DNA from: Agrobacterium salinitolerans
GTDB lineage: Bacteria; Pseudomonadota; Alphaproteobacteria; Rhizobiales; Rhizobiaceae
Assembly: GCF_002008225.1 (NCBI RefSeq)
Contig: NZ_MRDH01000026.1
Span: 78,120-142,119, forward strand
Length of the DNA: 64,000 nt
Reading direction: 5' to 3'
The translations under genes were made by a program, and so were the position numbers. The notes beneath the pieces were generated by a model. That model saw only the letters and a list, made by a program, of their open reading frames with translations. It was not told where the DNA came from and ran no database searches. Positions 1-8,160 of the stretch are shown one piece after another (positions within the stretch are counted from its first letter, which is position 1; each line of letters opens with the position of its first letter).

Positions 1-313
1 CCTGCTGCCGGGCCATTTCAGGCAATTCCTCGAGAGCGCAATCGATCGCCGGATAGGCATAACCGTGGTTGGCGTCAACCGAGAGTACGCCCGGCTTCAC
101 GCGGGTCGCTGCCGGACGCGCCTCGCCATCGACCTTTCCAACCCGCGCCTGCCGGACATAAACGGGGATACGGCGAAAACCGTGACCACCTTGACCGGCC
201 GCCTCGGAGGCGACGAGTGCCTTTGCCACCGAACGGGCGTTTTGCGGCAGAACGCCGTTGCGCTCAAAGATAGAGGATACGAGATCCTCCGCCTCTGCGA
301 TTGAGAATTTCAT
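1..313 (-). CDS. Ldh_2-family malate/L-lactate-type dehydrogenase, N-terminal part (cut by window edge)
   Basis: The minus strand reads 104 codons from an ATG at 311-313 to the window edge without a stop. The protein starts MKFSIAEAEDLVSSIF and contains GHGFRRIPVYVRQAR near residue 43 and VDANHGYAYPAI near residue 82. Both match the N-terminal part of the Ldh_2 fold (YlbC/ComC/DpkA group of NAD(P)-dependent 2-hydroxyacid or imino-acid oxidoreductases), where a GH(G/S)-R-P-Y segment precedes the cofactor-binding domain. These are cytoplasmic enzymes that interconvert 2-keto acids or cyclic imines and their reduced forms. The substrate cannot be told because the catalytic part lies outside the window. 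An inverted repeat at 361-377 lies 48 bases upstream of the start. Confidence 0.7.
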   Translation of the reverse strand, partial: MKFSIAEAEDLVSSIFERNGVLPQNARSVAKALVASEAAGQGGHGFRRIPVYVRQARVGKVDGEARPAATRVKPGVLSVDANHGYAYPAIDCALEELPEMARQQ

Positions 314-360
314 TCCGGAATGCCTCTGCTCGTAAAGTCTCCAAGACCTACACCATCGAA

Positions 361-377
361 AACATTCGCGAAATGTT
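361..377. promoter_or_regulatory. Inverted repeat AACATT-N5-AATGTT upstream of the Ldh_2-family gene
   Basis: Six-base arms AACATT and AATGTT flank CGCGA. The element lies 48-64 bases upstream of the dehydrogenase start codon and beyond the 3' end of tonB, so an operator for the dehydrogenase gene is the natural reading. No regulator is assigned. Confidence 0.3.
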
Positions 378-436
378 ATTCGCGCGCAAACCGCGCCGTA
401 CGCGCGGAATAGCGGGTGCGCCCCAAGCGGGACGGC

Positions 437-1363
437 CTAGCGGATGCTGATCGGCAGTGTGATCGTTTTGTTTGCGTCCGGAGGTGGAGCAGGCACAGGT
501 GATGCGCTCTGAATCCATGCCGCAATCTGCTGGTCGATAGAGGAATCTCCCGTAGACTGCACAACGCTGACACCGCTGATGGCGCCAGCATCGTTGACCC
601 GGAAGCGAACCGTCGCGGTCATAGCATCACTACGCAGAGACCGGGGCTTGCGCCGTTGAATATGCGAGCGGACCTTCGCCCCCCATTTCGCCGGTGAGGC
701 GGACGATGACGAGAAGAAGCCGGCGTTGCTGCGCGATGCCGCCGTCCGGTCGGACTGCTGCGCTTCAGCTTTTGCCGTTTCGCGAAAGTCCGAGGCCTGC
801 TGCCGTTTGGGACGCTGGCGCTCGACCTTCTTTTTCTCTTCCGGCTCTTTCTTTTCCACCTTCTTTTCAACAGGTGACGGCGGAGGGCGCATGACGGGCA
901 GAGGAACCTCGATATTGTCGAGTTCCGCCATCATCTGCTCCTGAACGGGATCGACCGGCTCGACGGGTTCGGGAATTTCCTGCGGTTCGACGATCTCCTC
1001 GACGGGCGGTTCGGGCAACTGCACCGGCTCTGGCGGCGGCGTTTCCGCAACCGGCTCCGGTGGCGGCGGCTCTTCCGGAGCGGCTTCCTCCACCGGTTCG
1101 ATGCTGTCGCTCTTTACCTCTTCGGCGTCTTCGACATCCTGCGCCTGCGTCGTTTCTTCGGTGTGGACGGCTTCCGGTATCGCCGCCATTTCGATCATGA
1201 TTGCTGCAGGTGGTGGCCCACCGGCATCCACCTCCTCGGGCTCCTGCATCAGATAATAGGCAAAACCGGCGTGAACGCCCAGCATGAGCAGCGCCGCGGC
1301 GGACCACAGCGTCACTTCCCCGAGACGGGAATGGCGGGCCTGCGGGTAGCCGTTTTCACTCAT
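437..1363 (-). CDS. tonB: TonB family energy transducer
   Basis: 308 residues. TonB carries proton-motive-force energy from ExbB-ExbD in the inner membrane to TonB-dependent outer-membrane receptors for siderophores, haem and similar ligands. One membrane anchor lies near residues 16-38 (LWSAAALLMLGVHAGFAYYL). It is followed by a long Pro/Glu-rich stretch (about 45-165, with PPPPEPV and PEPVEPVDPV repeats), a Lys/Glu/Arg-rich linker (about 165-195) and a C-terminal TonB domain (about 225-308, with TATVRFRVNDAGAISGVSVV and the end TITLPISIR). The ATG overlaps the exbD stop by four bases (ATGA), indicating translational coupling in exbB-exbD-tonB. The length is normal for rhizobial TonB proteins. 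Confidence 0.93.
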   Translation of the reverse strand: MSENGYPQARHSRLGEVTLWSAAALLMLGVHAGFAYYLMQEPEEVDAGGPPPAAIMIEMAAIPEAVHTEETTQAQDVEDAEEVKSDSIEPVEEAAPEEPPPPEPVAETPPPEPVQLPEPPVEEIVEPQEIPEPVEPVDPVQEQMMAELDNIEVPLPVMRPPPSPVEKKVEKKEPEEKKKVERQRPKRQQASDFRETAKAEAQQSDRTAASRSNAGFFSSSSASPAKWGAKVRSHIQRRKPRSLRSDAMTATVRFRVNDAGAISGVSVVQSTGDSSIDQQIAAWIQSASPVPAPPPDANKTITLPISIR

Positions 1364-1836
1364 GGCGCGGTTCCCGGCGCTGCGGGTTGGCCAACGGTAG
1401 CGGGCTGCGATGCGGCAGCCGCGTTTTCCAGCCCTACAAGGGCGATCTTCAGATAGCCGGCATCTCTCAGCAGGTTCATGATTTCCATGAAGTGGCCGTA
1501 GTCGACGGCCTTGTCGGCCCGCAGGAAGATGCGCGTATCCTTCTTGCCGCCCGTCTGCCGGTCGATGGCGGCGGCCAATTCTTCGCGGGCAACCGCATCA
1601 TTTCCCAGATTGAGCGACAGATCGTCCTTGACGGTCAGATAAAGCGGCTCTTCCGGGCGCTCCGCCGGTTTGGCAGTGGATGCCGGCAGATCGACATTCA
1701 CATCGACGGTGGCGAGCGGCGCCGCCACCATGAAGATGATGAGCAGAACCAGCATCACGTCAATAAAGGGCGTGACATTGATCTCGTGGTTTTCGGAGAG
1801 ATCGTCTCCGTTATTTTCGCGAATACCGCCAGCCAT
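1360..1836 (-). CDS. exbD: ExbD, TonB-system biopolymer transport protein
   Basis: 158 residues. ExbD is the peptidoglycan-facing partner of the ExbB channel and harvests the proton gradient for TonB. A short cytoplasmic N terminus leads into one transmembrane helix (about residues 22-42, INVTPFIDVMLVLLIIFMVA). The aspartate at residue 26 sits where the essential proton-carrying Asp of ExbD/TolR lies. The periplasmic domain follows (DLPASTAKPAERPEEPLYL, then IFLRADKAVDYGHFMEIMNLL). The last ~20 residues are an Ala/Pro-rich tail. It is six bases downstream of exbB and overlaps tonB. TolR is the main alternative, but the adjacent tonB and exbB make ExbD the better name. Confidence 0.93.
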   Translation of the reverse strand: MAGGIRENNGDDLSENHEINVTPFIDVMLVLLIIFMVAAPLATVDVNVDLPASTAKPAERPEEPLYLTVKDDLSLNLGNDAVAREELAAAIDRQTGGKKDTRIFLRADKAVDYGHFMEIMNLLRDAGYLKIALVGLENAAAASQPATVGQPAAPGTAP

Positions 1837-1842
1837 GGCCGA

Positions 1843-3039
1843 TCACCGTCCAACCAGCGATACTGCGGGCTTGCTGGCGCTGCCCGGCGGAATGCGGCGG
1901 AAATCGAGGTCGCGGCTGACAAGGCGCTCCACGCCGGCTGCGGCATCCGCCAGCAGATGGCGGTAACCGGTGATCGAGCGGGCGAAGACATTGTAGATGA
2001 CGACAGCCGGAATAGCGGCGACAAGGCCGATGGCGGTGGCGAGCAGCGCTTCGGCAATGCCCGGCGCGACGACGGCAAGATTGGTCGTCTGCGATTCCGA
2101 AATGCTGATGAAGGAGTTCATGATGCCCCAGACGGTGCCGAACAGACCGACGAAGGGAGCAGTGGAACCGATGGTCGCCAGAACACCCGTCCCGCGCGAC
2201 ATGCGGCGGCCCGCATGGGTTTCGATACGCGAGAGCGCCGAAGAGACACGTTCCTTGATACCGCCGCCATCAGTATGGTCGACCACCGCATCGGAAAGCT
2301 GCATTTCATGGGTTGCCATGCGCAGCATCAAGGCTGCCGGACCGCCCTTCTTTTCAACCGCTTCGGTGGCCTCAGTCAGAGTTTTTGCCTTGCGAATGAC
2401 CTTGAGCGTCGAGCCGGCGCGCACCCGAGCACCCGCAAGCTCGATAGACTTCGCGACCCAGACCGTCCAGGTGACCAGCGATGCGAAGGCAAGACCGATC
2501 ATGACACCCTTCACGACCCAGTCGGCCGCCATAAACATGCCCCAGGGAGAAAGGTTGTGCGGGATATCCGCTCGATGTTCAGCGCTCGCGGGTTCGGTGC
2601 CGAGAGGCTCTATCGGGGTCGCGGCTTCATTCGGCGCGGTCGTCTGGCCCGTCTGTGCGGGTTGCTCGGTTTGCGCCGGCTGCGGCGCCAGGCCTTCGGC
2701 TCCCGGTGCGGTATTCGTCGCAGGCTGAGCGGGTGCAGACTGAACTGCTGCGGGCTGAGTTGACTGAGGCTGCGAGGGCGCGGTGGCAGCCGGCTGTCCC
2801 GGCGCCGTCGCGGAAGGCTGGACTGGCGCGGCGGCCGGAGCGCTCGGCGTTACAGGAGTTGTCGGCTGAACCGCTTCTGATTGCGGTGCGGGCTGTGCCT
2901 GGGTTTCCGGCGCCGTCTGAGCGAAAACCGCGCCGGCATTCAAGCCGGCCAGCAAGGTGACAGCCATGGCAAGGGAGATATGCCTTGTTGTGTTTGCCTT
3001 GTTGAAGGATGCGGAAGAAGTTGAGGTCTCAGCTGACAT
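1843..3039 (-). CDS. exbB: ExbB, TonB-system energizer with long N-terminal extension
   Basis: 398 residues from the chosen ATG at 3037-3039, which has GGGA about eight bases upstream. An in-frame ATG at 3070-3072 would add 11 residues but has no ribosome binding site. The N terminus is a signal-like helix ending AGAVFAQ. A periplasmic Pro/Ala/Gln-rich segment of about 120 residues follows, then the MotA/TolQ/ExbB domain with three membrane helices, including [18 protein letters not shown] and [19 protein letters not shown]. ExbB forms the pentameric proton channel that powers TonB. The long extracytoplasmic extension is a known feature of alphaproteobacterial ExbB. It heads the exbB-exbD-tonB operon; a palindrome over a TATAAT motif lies about 120 bases upstream. 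Confidence 0.9.
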   Translation of the reverse strand: MSAETSTSSASFNKANTTRHISLAMAVTLLAGLNAGAVFAQTAPETQAQPAPQSEAVQPTTPVTPSAPAAAPVQPSATAPGQPAATAPSQPQSTQPAAVQSAPAQPATNTAPGAEGLAPQPAQTEQPAQTGQTTAPNEAATPIEPLGTEPASAEHRADIPHNLSPWGMFMAADWVVKGVMIGLAFASLVTWTVWVAKSIELAGARVRAGSTLKVIRKAKTLTEATEAVEKKGGPAALMLRMATHEMQLSDAVVDHTDGGGIKERVSSALSRIETHAGRRMSRGTGVLATIGSTAPFVGLFGTVWGIMNSFISISESQTTNLAVVAPGIAEALLATAIGLVAAIPAVVIYNVFARSITGYRHLLADAAAGVERLVSRDLDFRRIPPGSASKPAVSLVGR

Positions 3040-3158
3040 AATTTTATCCCGGATTTCCGTCGATGAACTCATCCGCAGATTGACCGGTTGTTGAAAACCG
3101 GGGCCTTGAACGGATGCCGTCGTGAAAGCTTGACGTTCCGATAATAAACCTGAGTTCC

Positions 3159-3182
3159 TTTGACAACTATTATATTGTCAAA
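3159..3182. promoter_or_regulatory. Perfect inverted repeat TTTGACAA-N8-TTGTCAAA upstream of exbB
   Basis: Eight-base perfect arms flank an AT-only-but-one spacer. On the minus strand the spacer supplies a TATAAT-like hexamer, so a protein bound here would cover the likely -10 region of the exbB-exbD-tonB promoter. It does not match the usual rhizobial Irr, RirA or Mur box layouts that I know, so the regulator is left open. Confidence 0.5.
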
Positions 3183-3231
3183 AGACGACTCGTAAACTCT
3201 TCTTTACAAAAAATTGACCGATCGACGACTT

Positions 3232-3969
3232 TCAGCTGTTCTGCGAGGGCGAAAACTGTGCGACGAGCGCATGGCGGTCACCAGGATAGGTGACACGGAC
3301 GCGGGTGACATAATCCGCCCCATGCCACGTCCGTCGATCGATGACCAGACAGGCAGCACCGGAGGCAATACCAAGCGCCGCCGCATTTTTACGGTCGGCC
3401 GAAACAGCGCTGATGCGGTGTTCGGCAGCGCTCCAGGGCACCATTTTCAGCAGCCACGTCCCCGGCCCGATCTGTGAAAAATCCGCAGCTTCCGCATCCG
3501 GAACGGCGGTAACATTGATGATGCGTTCCTCAAGGCAAAAGGGAACGCCGCCAGCGAAATGCGTGCAGGTAAGTTCCAGGATCTGGGCGTCGGCAGCAAG
3601 CGCCATGGCCGCACCGTCTTTTTCCCCCGCAGGACGCAGCCGGCGTTTGTCGAGATGGTAACTGTAGACGAGACCCAGCGCCTGCACCTCCCGTTCAATA
3701 TCGTGGATTTCCAGAACGGCGGATTGCGCATGGGGTTGGCGAACGAAAGTGCCAAGCCGGCGGCGTCTTTCGATGAGTCCGCGCTGCACCAATTCACCGA
3801 GAGCCTTGTTCACCGTCATGCGTGAACAGGCATATTGCCTGGTCATCTCATGTTCGAAGGGAATGCGATAACCCGGCGGCCATTCGCCCGACATGATGTG
3901 GCGCTCGACATCATTGCGGATGCGCTCATGCAACGATTTTTCTTGAAGATCGGCGCCAGCACTTCTCAT
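3232..3969 (-). CDS. hutC: HutC-type GntR family transcriptional repressor
   Basis: 245 residues. The N-terminal winged helix-turn-helix (about 12-80) contains YRIPFEHEMTRQYACSRMTV and ALGELVQRGLIERRRRLGTFV, the GntR pattern. The C-terminal UTRA ligand domain (about 100-240) contains ICLEE-like FCLEERIINV and ends VTRVRVTYPGDRHALVAQF, typical of the HutC branch. HutC proteins repress histidine utilisation genes and are released by urocanate. No hut enzyme genes are in this window, so the ligand here is uncertain. The gene is the last one of an ABC importer operon, 27 bases after the ATPase gene. An exact HutC-type operator precedes that operon, so autoregulation of the whole operon is likely. 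Confidence 0.8.
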   Translation of the reverse strand: MRSAGADLQEKSLHERIRNDVERHIMSGEWPPGYRIPFEHEMTRQYACSRMTVNKALGELVQRGLIERRRRLGTFVRQPHAQSAVLEIHDIEREVQALGLVYSYHLDKRRLRPAGEKDGAAMALAADAQILELTCTHFAGGVPFCLEERIINVTAVPDAEAADFSQIGPGTWLLKMVPWSAAEHRISAVSADRKNAAALGIASGAACLVIDRRTWHGADYVTRVRVTYPGDRHALVAQFSPSQNS

Positions 3970-3996
3970 CCCGATGCCTTTATCCTCCCCTTTCGC

Positions 3997-4782
3997 CTAT
4001 CCATGGGCCGCAGCGGCAATCGCCTCACTGCGGATTTCCTCCGTAAGCTTCGCGCGCAGCTGCGAAAATTCCGGACTGGCCTTGATCGTGTAGTGACGCG
4101 GATGCGGCAGGTCGACCGGCATGATCGACTTGATGCGACCCGGCCTTGCGGACATGGTCACCACACGCGACGCCATGAAGACCGCCTCTTCGATATCATG
4201 GGTGACGAAAATGACTGTCTTCTGCTCACGCTCCCATATGCCGAGCAGCAACTCCTGCATCAGACCGCGTGTCTGGTTGTCGAGAGCGCCGAAAGGCTCA
4301 TCGAGCAGCAGAATTTTCGGGCCGTTCGCGAGCGCACGGGCAATGGCCGTTCTTTGCTGCATGCCGCCAGACAATTGTTTCGGCCAATGATTTTCGAAAC
4401 CGCGCAGGCCGACCTTGTCGATATAGCTATCGACGATCTCCCATTTTTCCGTCTCGGCCACGCCGCGTTCGCGCAGGCCGAAGGCGACGTTTTCGCGGAT
4501 CGTCAGCCAGGGAAACAGGGTGTAGGACTGGAACACCATGCCGCGATCCGCCCCCGGGCCCGTCACCGCCTTGCCGGACAGCAGGACTTCGCCGGTTGTC
4601 GGACGGTCGAGACCGGCGATGATGCGCAGCAAGGTGGATTTTCCGCATCCCGACGGGCCGAGGATGGTGACGAAATCATTGCGGGGGATTTCCAGATCGG
4701 TGGGCTGCAAGGCCAGTGTCGGCTGCCCGCCCTGCACGCCCGGAAAGGTGCGGCTGACGCCCTTGATAACGAGCTCGTTCAT
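3997..4782 (-). CDS. NitT/TauT-type ABC transporter ATP-binding protein
   Basis: 261 residues, a complete SsuB/TauB-like ATPase. Visible motifs: Walker A GPSGCGKST near residue 43, Q-loop in GMVFQSYTLFPWLTI, signature LSGGMQQRTAIARAL near 138, Walker B ILLLDEPFGALD near 160 and the H-loop VTHDIEEAV near 195. It would energise uptake through the neighbouring permease. The start ATG overlaps the permease stop as TGATG, so the two are coupled. The family imports nitrate, sulfonates, taurine or aromatic and pyrimidine compounds; the HutC-type regulator points to a histidine/urocanate-like or other heterocyclic substrate, but this is inference. Confidence 0.88.
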   Translation of the reverse strand: MNELVIKGVSRTFPGVQGGQPTLALQPTDLEIPRNDFVTILGPSGCGKSTLLRIIAGLDRPTTGEVLLSGKAVTGPGADRGMVFQSYTLFPWLTIRENVAFGLRERGVAETEKWEIVDSYIDKVGLRGFENHWPKQLSGGMQQRTAIARALANGPKILLLDEPFGALDNQTRGLMQELLLGIWEREQKTVIFVTHDIEEAVFMASRVVTMSARPGRIKSIMPVDLPHPRHYTIKASPEFSQLRAKLTEEIRSEAIAAAAHG

Positions 4783-5555
4783 CAGGCAAGCCTCCAGGCG
4801 AAAAGCTTCCGGTTCAACGATTTGAACGCGAAATCCGAAATAAGACCGATAATGCCGATGACGATGATGCCGAAGATGATCTGCCCGGTCGCCATCAGCG
4901 CCTGGCTGTTGATGATCATATAACCGATGCCCGAGGAGGCGCCGATCAGTTCCGCGACAATGACATAGGTCCAGGCCCAGCCGAGAACGAGACGGAGGAT
5001 TTCCGCGATATCGGGCGCGTTGGCAGGAATGAGAACACGGCGAACAACACCCCGATCCTTCGCACCCAGCGTATAGGCGGCCTCCACCAGATCACGCCGC
5101 GTGCCGGCGACAGCCACGGCCACCATCAGGATGATCTGGAAAACCGCGCCAATGAAGATCACCAGCAGCTTCTGCATCTCGCCGATGCCGGCCCAGAGAA
5201 TGAGGAGCGGCACGAAAGCGGAAGCAGGCAGATAGCGCGCGAAGGAGACGAAAGGTTCCAGTAGCGCCTCAATGGGCTTATAGGCCCCCATGGCGATGCC
5301 GACCGGCACCGCGACGACCGAGGCCAGCACAAAACCGCCCACCACGCGCCAGATCGTCATGCCTATATCACTGGCAAACCCCTGATCGGTGAGGAGGTAG
5401 ATGCCGTCCTTCAGCATGGTGATGGGGTCAGCCAGAAAGGTCGCCGATACGAAACCGCCCAGCGTGGCAAAGCCCCAGGCGAAAAAAAACAGCACGAAGA
5501 ACAGGATGCCGAGAGCAATTCTCGTGCTGTTCCTGATGGGTTGAAGAGGTTGCAT
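4782..5555 (-). CDS. NitT/TauT-type ABC transporter permease
   Basis: 257 residues from the ATG at 5553-5555. A further in-frame ATG 45 bases upstream lacks a ribosome binding site and would add a basic stretch unlike the family. The protein has about six hydrophobic segments and the SsuC/TauC cytoplasmic EAA-type loop (EAAYTLGAKDRGVVRRVLIP near residue 155), followed by ILRLVLGWAWTYVIVAELIG. It would form the membrane channel of the importer with the ATPase that follows. The 138-base gap before it, after the binding-protein gene, holds a perfect palindrome at 5662-5677. Confidence 0.88.
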   Translation of the reverse strand: MQPLQPIRNSTRIALGILFFVLFFFAWGFATLGGFVSATFLADPITMLKDGIYLLTDQGFASDIGMTIWRVVGGFVLASVVAVPVGIAMGAYKPIEALLEPFVSFARYLPASAFVPLLILWAGIGEMQKLLVIFIGAVFQIILMVAVAVAGTRRDLVEAAYTLGAKDRGVVRRVLIPANAPDIAEILRLVLGWAWTYVIVAELIGASSGIGYMIINSQALMATGQIIFGIIVIGIIGLISDFAFKSLNRKLFAWRLA

Positions 5556-5661
5556 CTGTCGCCTGTCCGGAAAACCGGCGCGGCACCTTTGCCGCGCCAT
5601 TAGAACGCCATGCGCGTTTCGTGACGCACAATCGACGCACTCACCTGTCTTTGGCTGCTAG

Positions 5662-5677
5662 ATTCCCTGCAGGGAAT
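5662..5677. repeat. Perfect 16-base palindrome ATTCCCTGCAGGGAAT between binding-protein and permease genes
   Basis: The palindrome lies 17 bases before the 3' end of the binding-protein gene on the transcript's downstream side. In RNA it would form a short hairpin without a T-run, so it could protect the upstream mRNA segment or slow polymerase, giving more binding protein than permease. It could also be a protein site. Confidence 0.35.
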
Positions 5678-5693
5678 GCGGCCGCCTTTTCTG

Positions 5694-6635
5694 TTACTTG
5701 ATGAAGGACGTATCCGCGAGTGTCGAAAGATCGGGTTTCGACTTTATCACGCCGATTTCCAGCAGCAGATCCGCCGATTTTTCCGAGAATGTCTTGAATT
5801 CACCCTCGAAAAACTTCTGGTTGGCGGCCTTGTCCTGCCATTCGAGGAACTTTGCCGAAGCGGCAAAGGCCTCGCCGGTCTGCTTCACATCCGCGCCCAT
5901 CGTCGCATAGGACTTTTCGGGATCGGCCTTGATGAGTTCGAGGGCCTGGAAATAGCTGTCCGCCAGGGCTTTCGCCGCCTGCGGATTGGCCTTCAGGAAA
6001 TCCGGGGTGCAACCGAACGTATCCATGACGGCGGGATAATCCAGCGTCGTGGCAAGGATTTTACCCTTGTCAGGGGCGGCGCGGACAGTGGACAGATAGG
6101 GCTCGTAGGTCATGGCCGCGTCATTTTGACCGGCAACGAACGCCTGCGCGGCCGGCCCCGGTTCGAGGTTGACGACCTTGACGTCCTTCAGGGTGAGCCC
6201 GTTTTCCTTGAGGATCCAGGCAAGGAAGAAATAAGGCGAAGTGCCCGGCGCGGAAGCGGCAACCGTCTTGCCTTTCAGGTCTTCGACCTTTGCCACATCA
6301 CTGCGCACGGCGATGCCATCGGCGCCATGCGATTTATCCATCTGGAAAATCTGGGTAGATTTCACGCCATTGGCGTTCCAGGCAATCCATGTTTCCACTG
6401 TGGTGGCTGCGCACTGGATGTCACCGGAAGCAAGAGCCAGATGGCGGCTCGCCTGCGGTATTTTCTTGATATCGACCTTGAGGCCATTCTTTTCGAAAAT
6501 GCCGGCCTGTTTAGCGAGCGTCAGCGGCGCAAAACCGGTCCAGCCGGACATCCCGATCGTTACCGACGTCTCGGCATAGGCGGAAGCGGATGAAAAGAGC
6601 GCGGCGACTGTGGCGAGAACCCATGTTTTCTTCAT
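5694..6635 (-). CDS. NitT/TauT-type ABC transporter substrate-binding protein
   Basis: 313 residues from the ATG at 6633-6635, which follows AAGGGG at good spacing; an upstream in-frame ATG gives a charged leader that would spoil the signal peptide. A Sec signal (MKKTWVLATVAALFSSASAYA) precedes the mature SsuA/THI5-like protein: TIGMSGWTGFAPLTLAKQAG, IPQASRHLALASGDIQCAAT, TVAASAPGTSPYFFL and NDAAMTYEPYLS are the family's ligand-cleft segments. It is periplasmic and delivers ligand to the permease. It is the first gene of the operon ending in the HutC-type repressor. The ligand is not evident; taurine, nitrate or sulfonates are the family's usual ligands, and the regulator suggests an N-heterocycle. 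Confidence 0.88.
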   Translation of the reverse strand: MKKTWVLATVAALFSSASAYAETSVTIGMSGWTGFAPLTLAKQAGIFEKNGLKVDIKKIPQASRHLALASGDIQCAATTVETWIAWNANGVKSTQIFQMDKSHGADGIAVRSDVAKVEDLKGKTVAASAPGTSPYFFLAWILKENGLTLKDVKVVNLEPGPAAQAFVAGQNDAAMTYEPYLSTVRAAPDKGKILATTLDYPAVMDTFGCTPDFLKANPQAAKALADSYFQALELIKADPEKSYATMGADVKQTGEAFAASAKFLEWQDKAANQKFFEGEFKTFSEKSADLLLEIGVIKSKPDLSTLADTSFIK

Positions 6636-6714
6636 GATCTGAACCCCTTTTGATTTATTTTTGTGCGATGTTGTTTTTCGCTTTATTTGAGGCATGGTAG
6701 GCAGGGATTTTGTA

Positions 6715-6728
6715 TTTGTCTAGACAAA
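6715..6728. promoter_or_regulatory. HutC-type operator TTTGTCTAGACAAA
   Basis: A perfect 14-base palindrome whose core GTCTAGAC fits the HutC-subfamily consensus GTMTAKAC exactly. It lies 80-93 bases upstream of the binding-protein start codon, in the promoter region of the importer operon. The operon's last gene is a HutC-type repressor, so this is the expected autoregulatory site. Confidence 0.75.
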
Positions 6729-6841
6729 ATAGAGGTTCCAGAGCGCCTCCAGAACGATTGCAAATGTACCGTCCGGCATTTTAGACATAGGATAACACGG
6801 CCCCACCCACAGGCCCGCCGTTTTTCCATATCGAGCTCTCC

Positions 6842-7552
6842 ATGACCAGACAAAGACGCCGCAGTATCATCAGGGCAAGGCGAACCGGAACCGGAATTGC
6901 GCTGGTTGCCGCCATTTCCTTCATCGCGGGCATGACGGATGCGGTGGGCCTGCATATTTCAGGTGACTTCGTGTCGTTCATGACCGGTAACACCACGCGC
7001 GCCGCAGTCTCGATGGAGGCTGGCCTCTATTCCCATGCCGCGAAGCTGCTTTTCGCAATCGTTGCCTTCGTGGCGGGCAATGCCGGCGGCATCGTGGTGG
7101 CGCATAAGTTCGACCGGCGCATCTTCGCCGTTCTGATGGCGGTGGGACTGCTGGTAACAATTGCCGCGCTGCTCGGCGGCGAGACGTCCGCTCTTGCGCA
7201 GTTTTACCTCGTCGTTTTCGCCATGGGCATGGTCAACGCCGCCGTTGAGCACATTGAGGGACTGCCGATCGGGCTTACCTATGTGACCGGCGCGCTTTCC
7301 CGCTTCGGCCGCGGCATCGGCCGTTTTCTTCTCGGCGAGCGGAGCCTCGACTGGGGCATTCAGATCGTGCCATGGCTTGGCATGATATGCGGCGCGATCT
7401 GCGGCGCCGTTCTCGCCGCCACGCTGCAATCGAATGCCCTTTGGGTGGTTGCGGCCACGGTTTTCACCGTCGCCATCGCCACCTTCATCATTCCGCGCTC
7501 GCTTCGCCAGCGCTACAATCAAAGGGTCAAAATCCGGCGAATTTCGCCCTGA
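6842..7552 (+). CDS. DUF1275 (YoaK-type) membrane protein
   Basis: 236 residues with about six hydrophobic helices. It starts after a basic stretch (RQRRRSIIRARR), and the family signature follows: FIAGMTDAVGLHISGDFVSFMTGNTTRAA near residues 27-52, then a second conserved stretch MVNAAVEHIEGLPIGLTYVTGALSRFG near 130. This matches the DUF1275/YoaK family of small inner-membrane proteins, whose biochemical role is not established. The gene stands alone, divergent from the ABC importer operon and convergent with the next gene, separated from it by only 12 bases. Confidence 0.85.
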   Translation: MTRQRRRSIIRARRTGTGIALVAAISFIAGMTDAVGLHISGDFVSFMTGNTTRAAVSMEAGLYSHAAKLLFAIVAFVAGNAGGIVVAHKFDRRIFAVLMAVGLLVTIAALLGGETSALAQFYLVVFAMGMVNAAVEHIEGLPIGLTYVTGALSRFGRGIGRFLLGERSLDWGIQIVPWLGMICGAICGAVLAATLQSNALWVVAATVFTVAIATFIIPRSLRQRYNQRVKIRRISP

Positions 7553-7564
7553 AAATCGTCGTCG

Positions 7565-8038
7565 TCACTTTCGCGAGATGGTGACGAATTTCGTGCCGCG
7601 GACCCGCACCGTCATCAGGCAGGGTTCCTTGTCGGTACGCTCGCAATAACGCGGATGCATCTTCAGCACGAAAACCATGTTGCCGAACCGCTTGATGAAA
7701 TCATAACCGTAAATCCGGGCCGTCGCGATCATCAGATAGCCGCCCTCTTTCACCTGGACATAGAAATTATAGGGGCATCCCTCGTCGTCGCAGGCGCGGC
7801 CTTTTTCGCCGTCGCAATCCAGAACGCCATGATTGACAACGGCATCCATCAGCCCGTCATTGTTGATATCCAGCCGTGTAACGAAATCGTCGCCGAAGGC
7901 CGCCGCCCTGCATTCGTTGCGGAAATGATCCTTCTCGTAAATCTCCGGATCGTTCACCAGCTGCTGCTGCGCCGCGAGCGCCACCGGGAACATCAAGAGA
8001 ACCAGCGCCTGAAGAGCGGCAACGAGAGCGATTCGCAC
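7565..8038 (-). CDS. Small secreted hypothetical protein with an EF-hand-like loop
   Basis: 157 residues from a GTG at 8036-8038, preceded by AAAGGAAA at good spacing; an ATG 45 bases further upstream is possible but weaker. A signal peptide (VRIALVAALQALVLLMFPVALAAQ) predicts export. The mature part has six cysteines (in RNECRAAA, VLDCDGEKGRACDDEGCP, PRYCERTDKEPC), which could form disulfides. The segment DINNDGLMDAVVNHG has the DxNxDGxxD calcium-loop pattern of dockerin and VCBS/FG-GAP repeats. I do not recognise a named family. It converges with the DUF1275 gene and stands alone. Confidence 0.7.
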   Translation of the reverse strand: MRIALVAALQALVLLMFPVALAAQQQLVNDPEIYEKDHFRNECRAAAFGDDFVTRLDINNDGLMDAVVNHGVLDCDGEKGRACDDEGCPYNFYVQVKEGGYLMIATARIYGYDFIKRFGNMVFVLKMHPRYCERTDKEPCLMTVRVRGTKFVTISRK

Positions 8039-8160
8039 GGCATTTTCCTTTGCATCCGTTTGAGTTATGGATGTTGCGATCATCCGGGCGGCCAGCCTAG
8101 AGTTTAGTGCTTGCGCGACACTGACGTGTTCGCTGCCCGTGTTCCGGGAGGAACCTTTTC

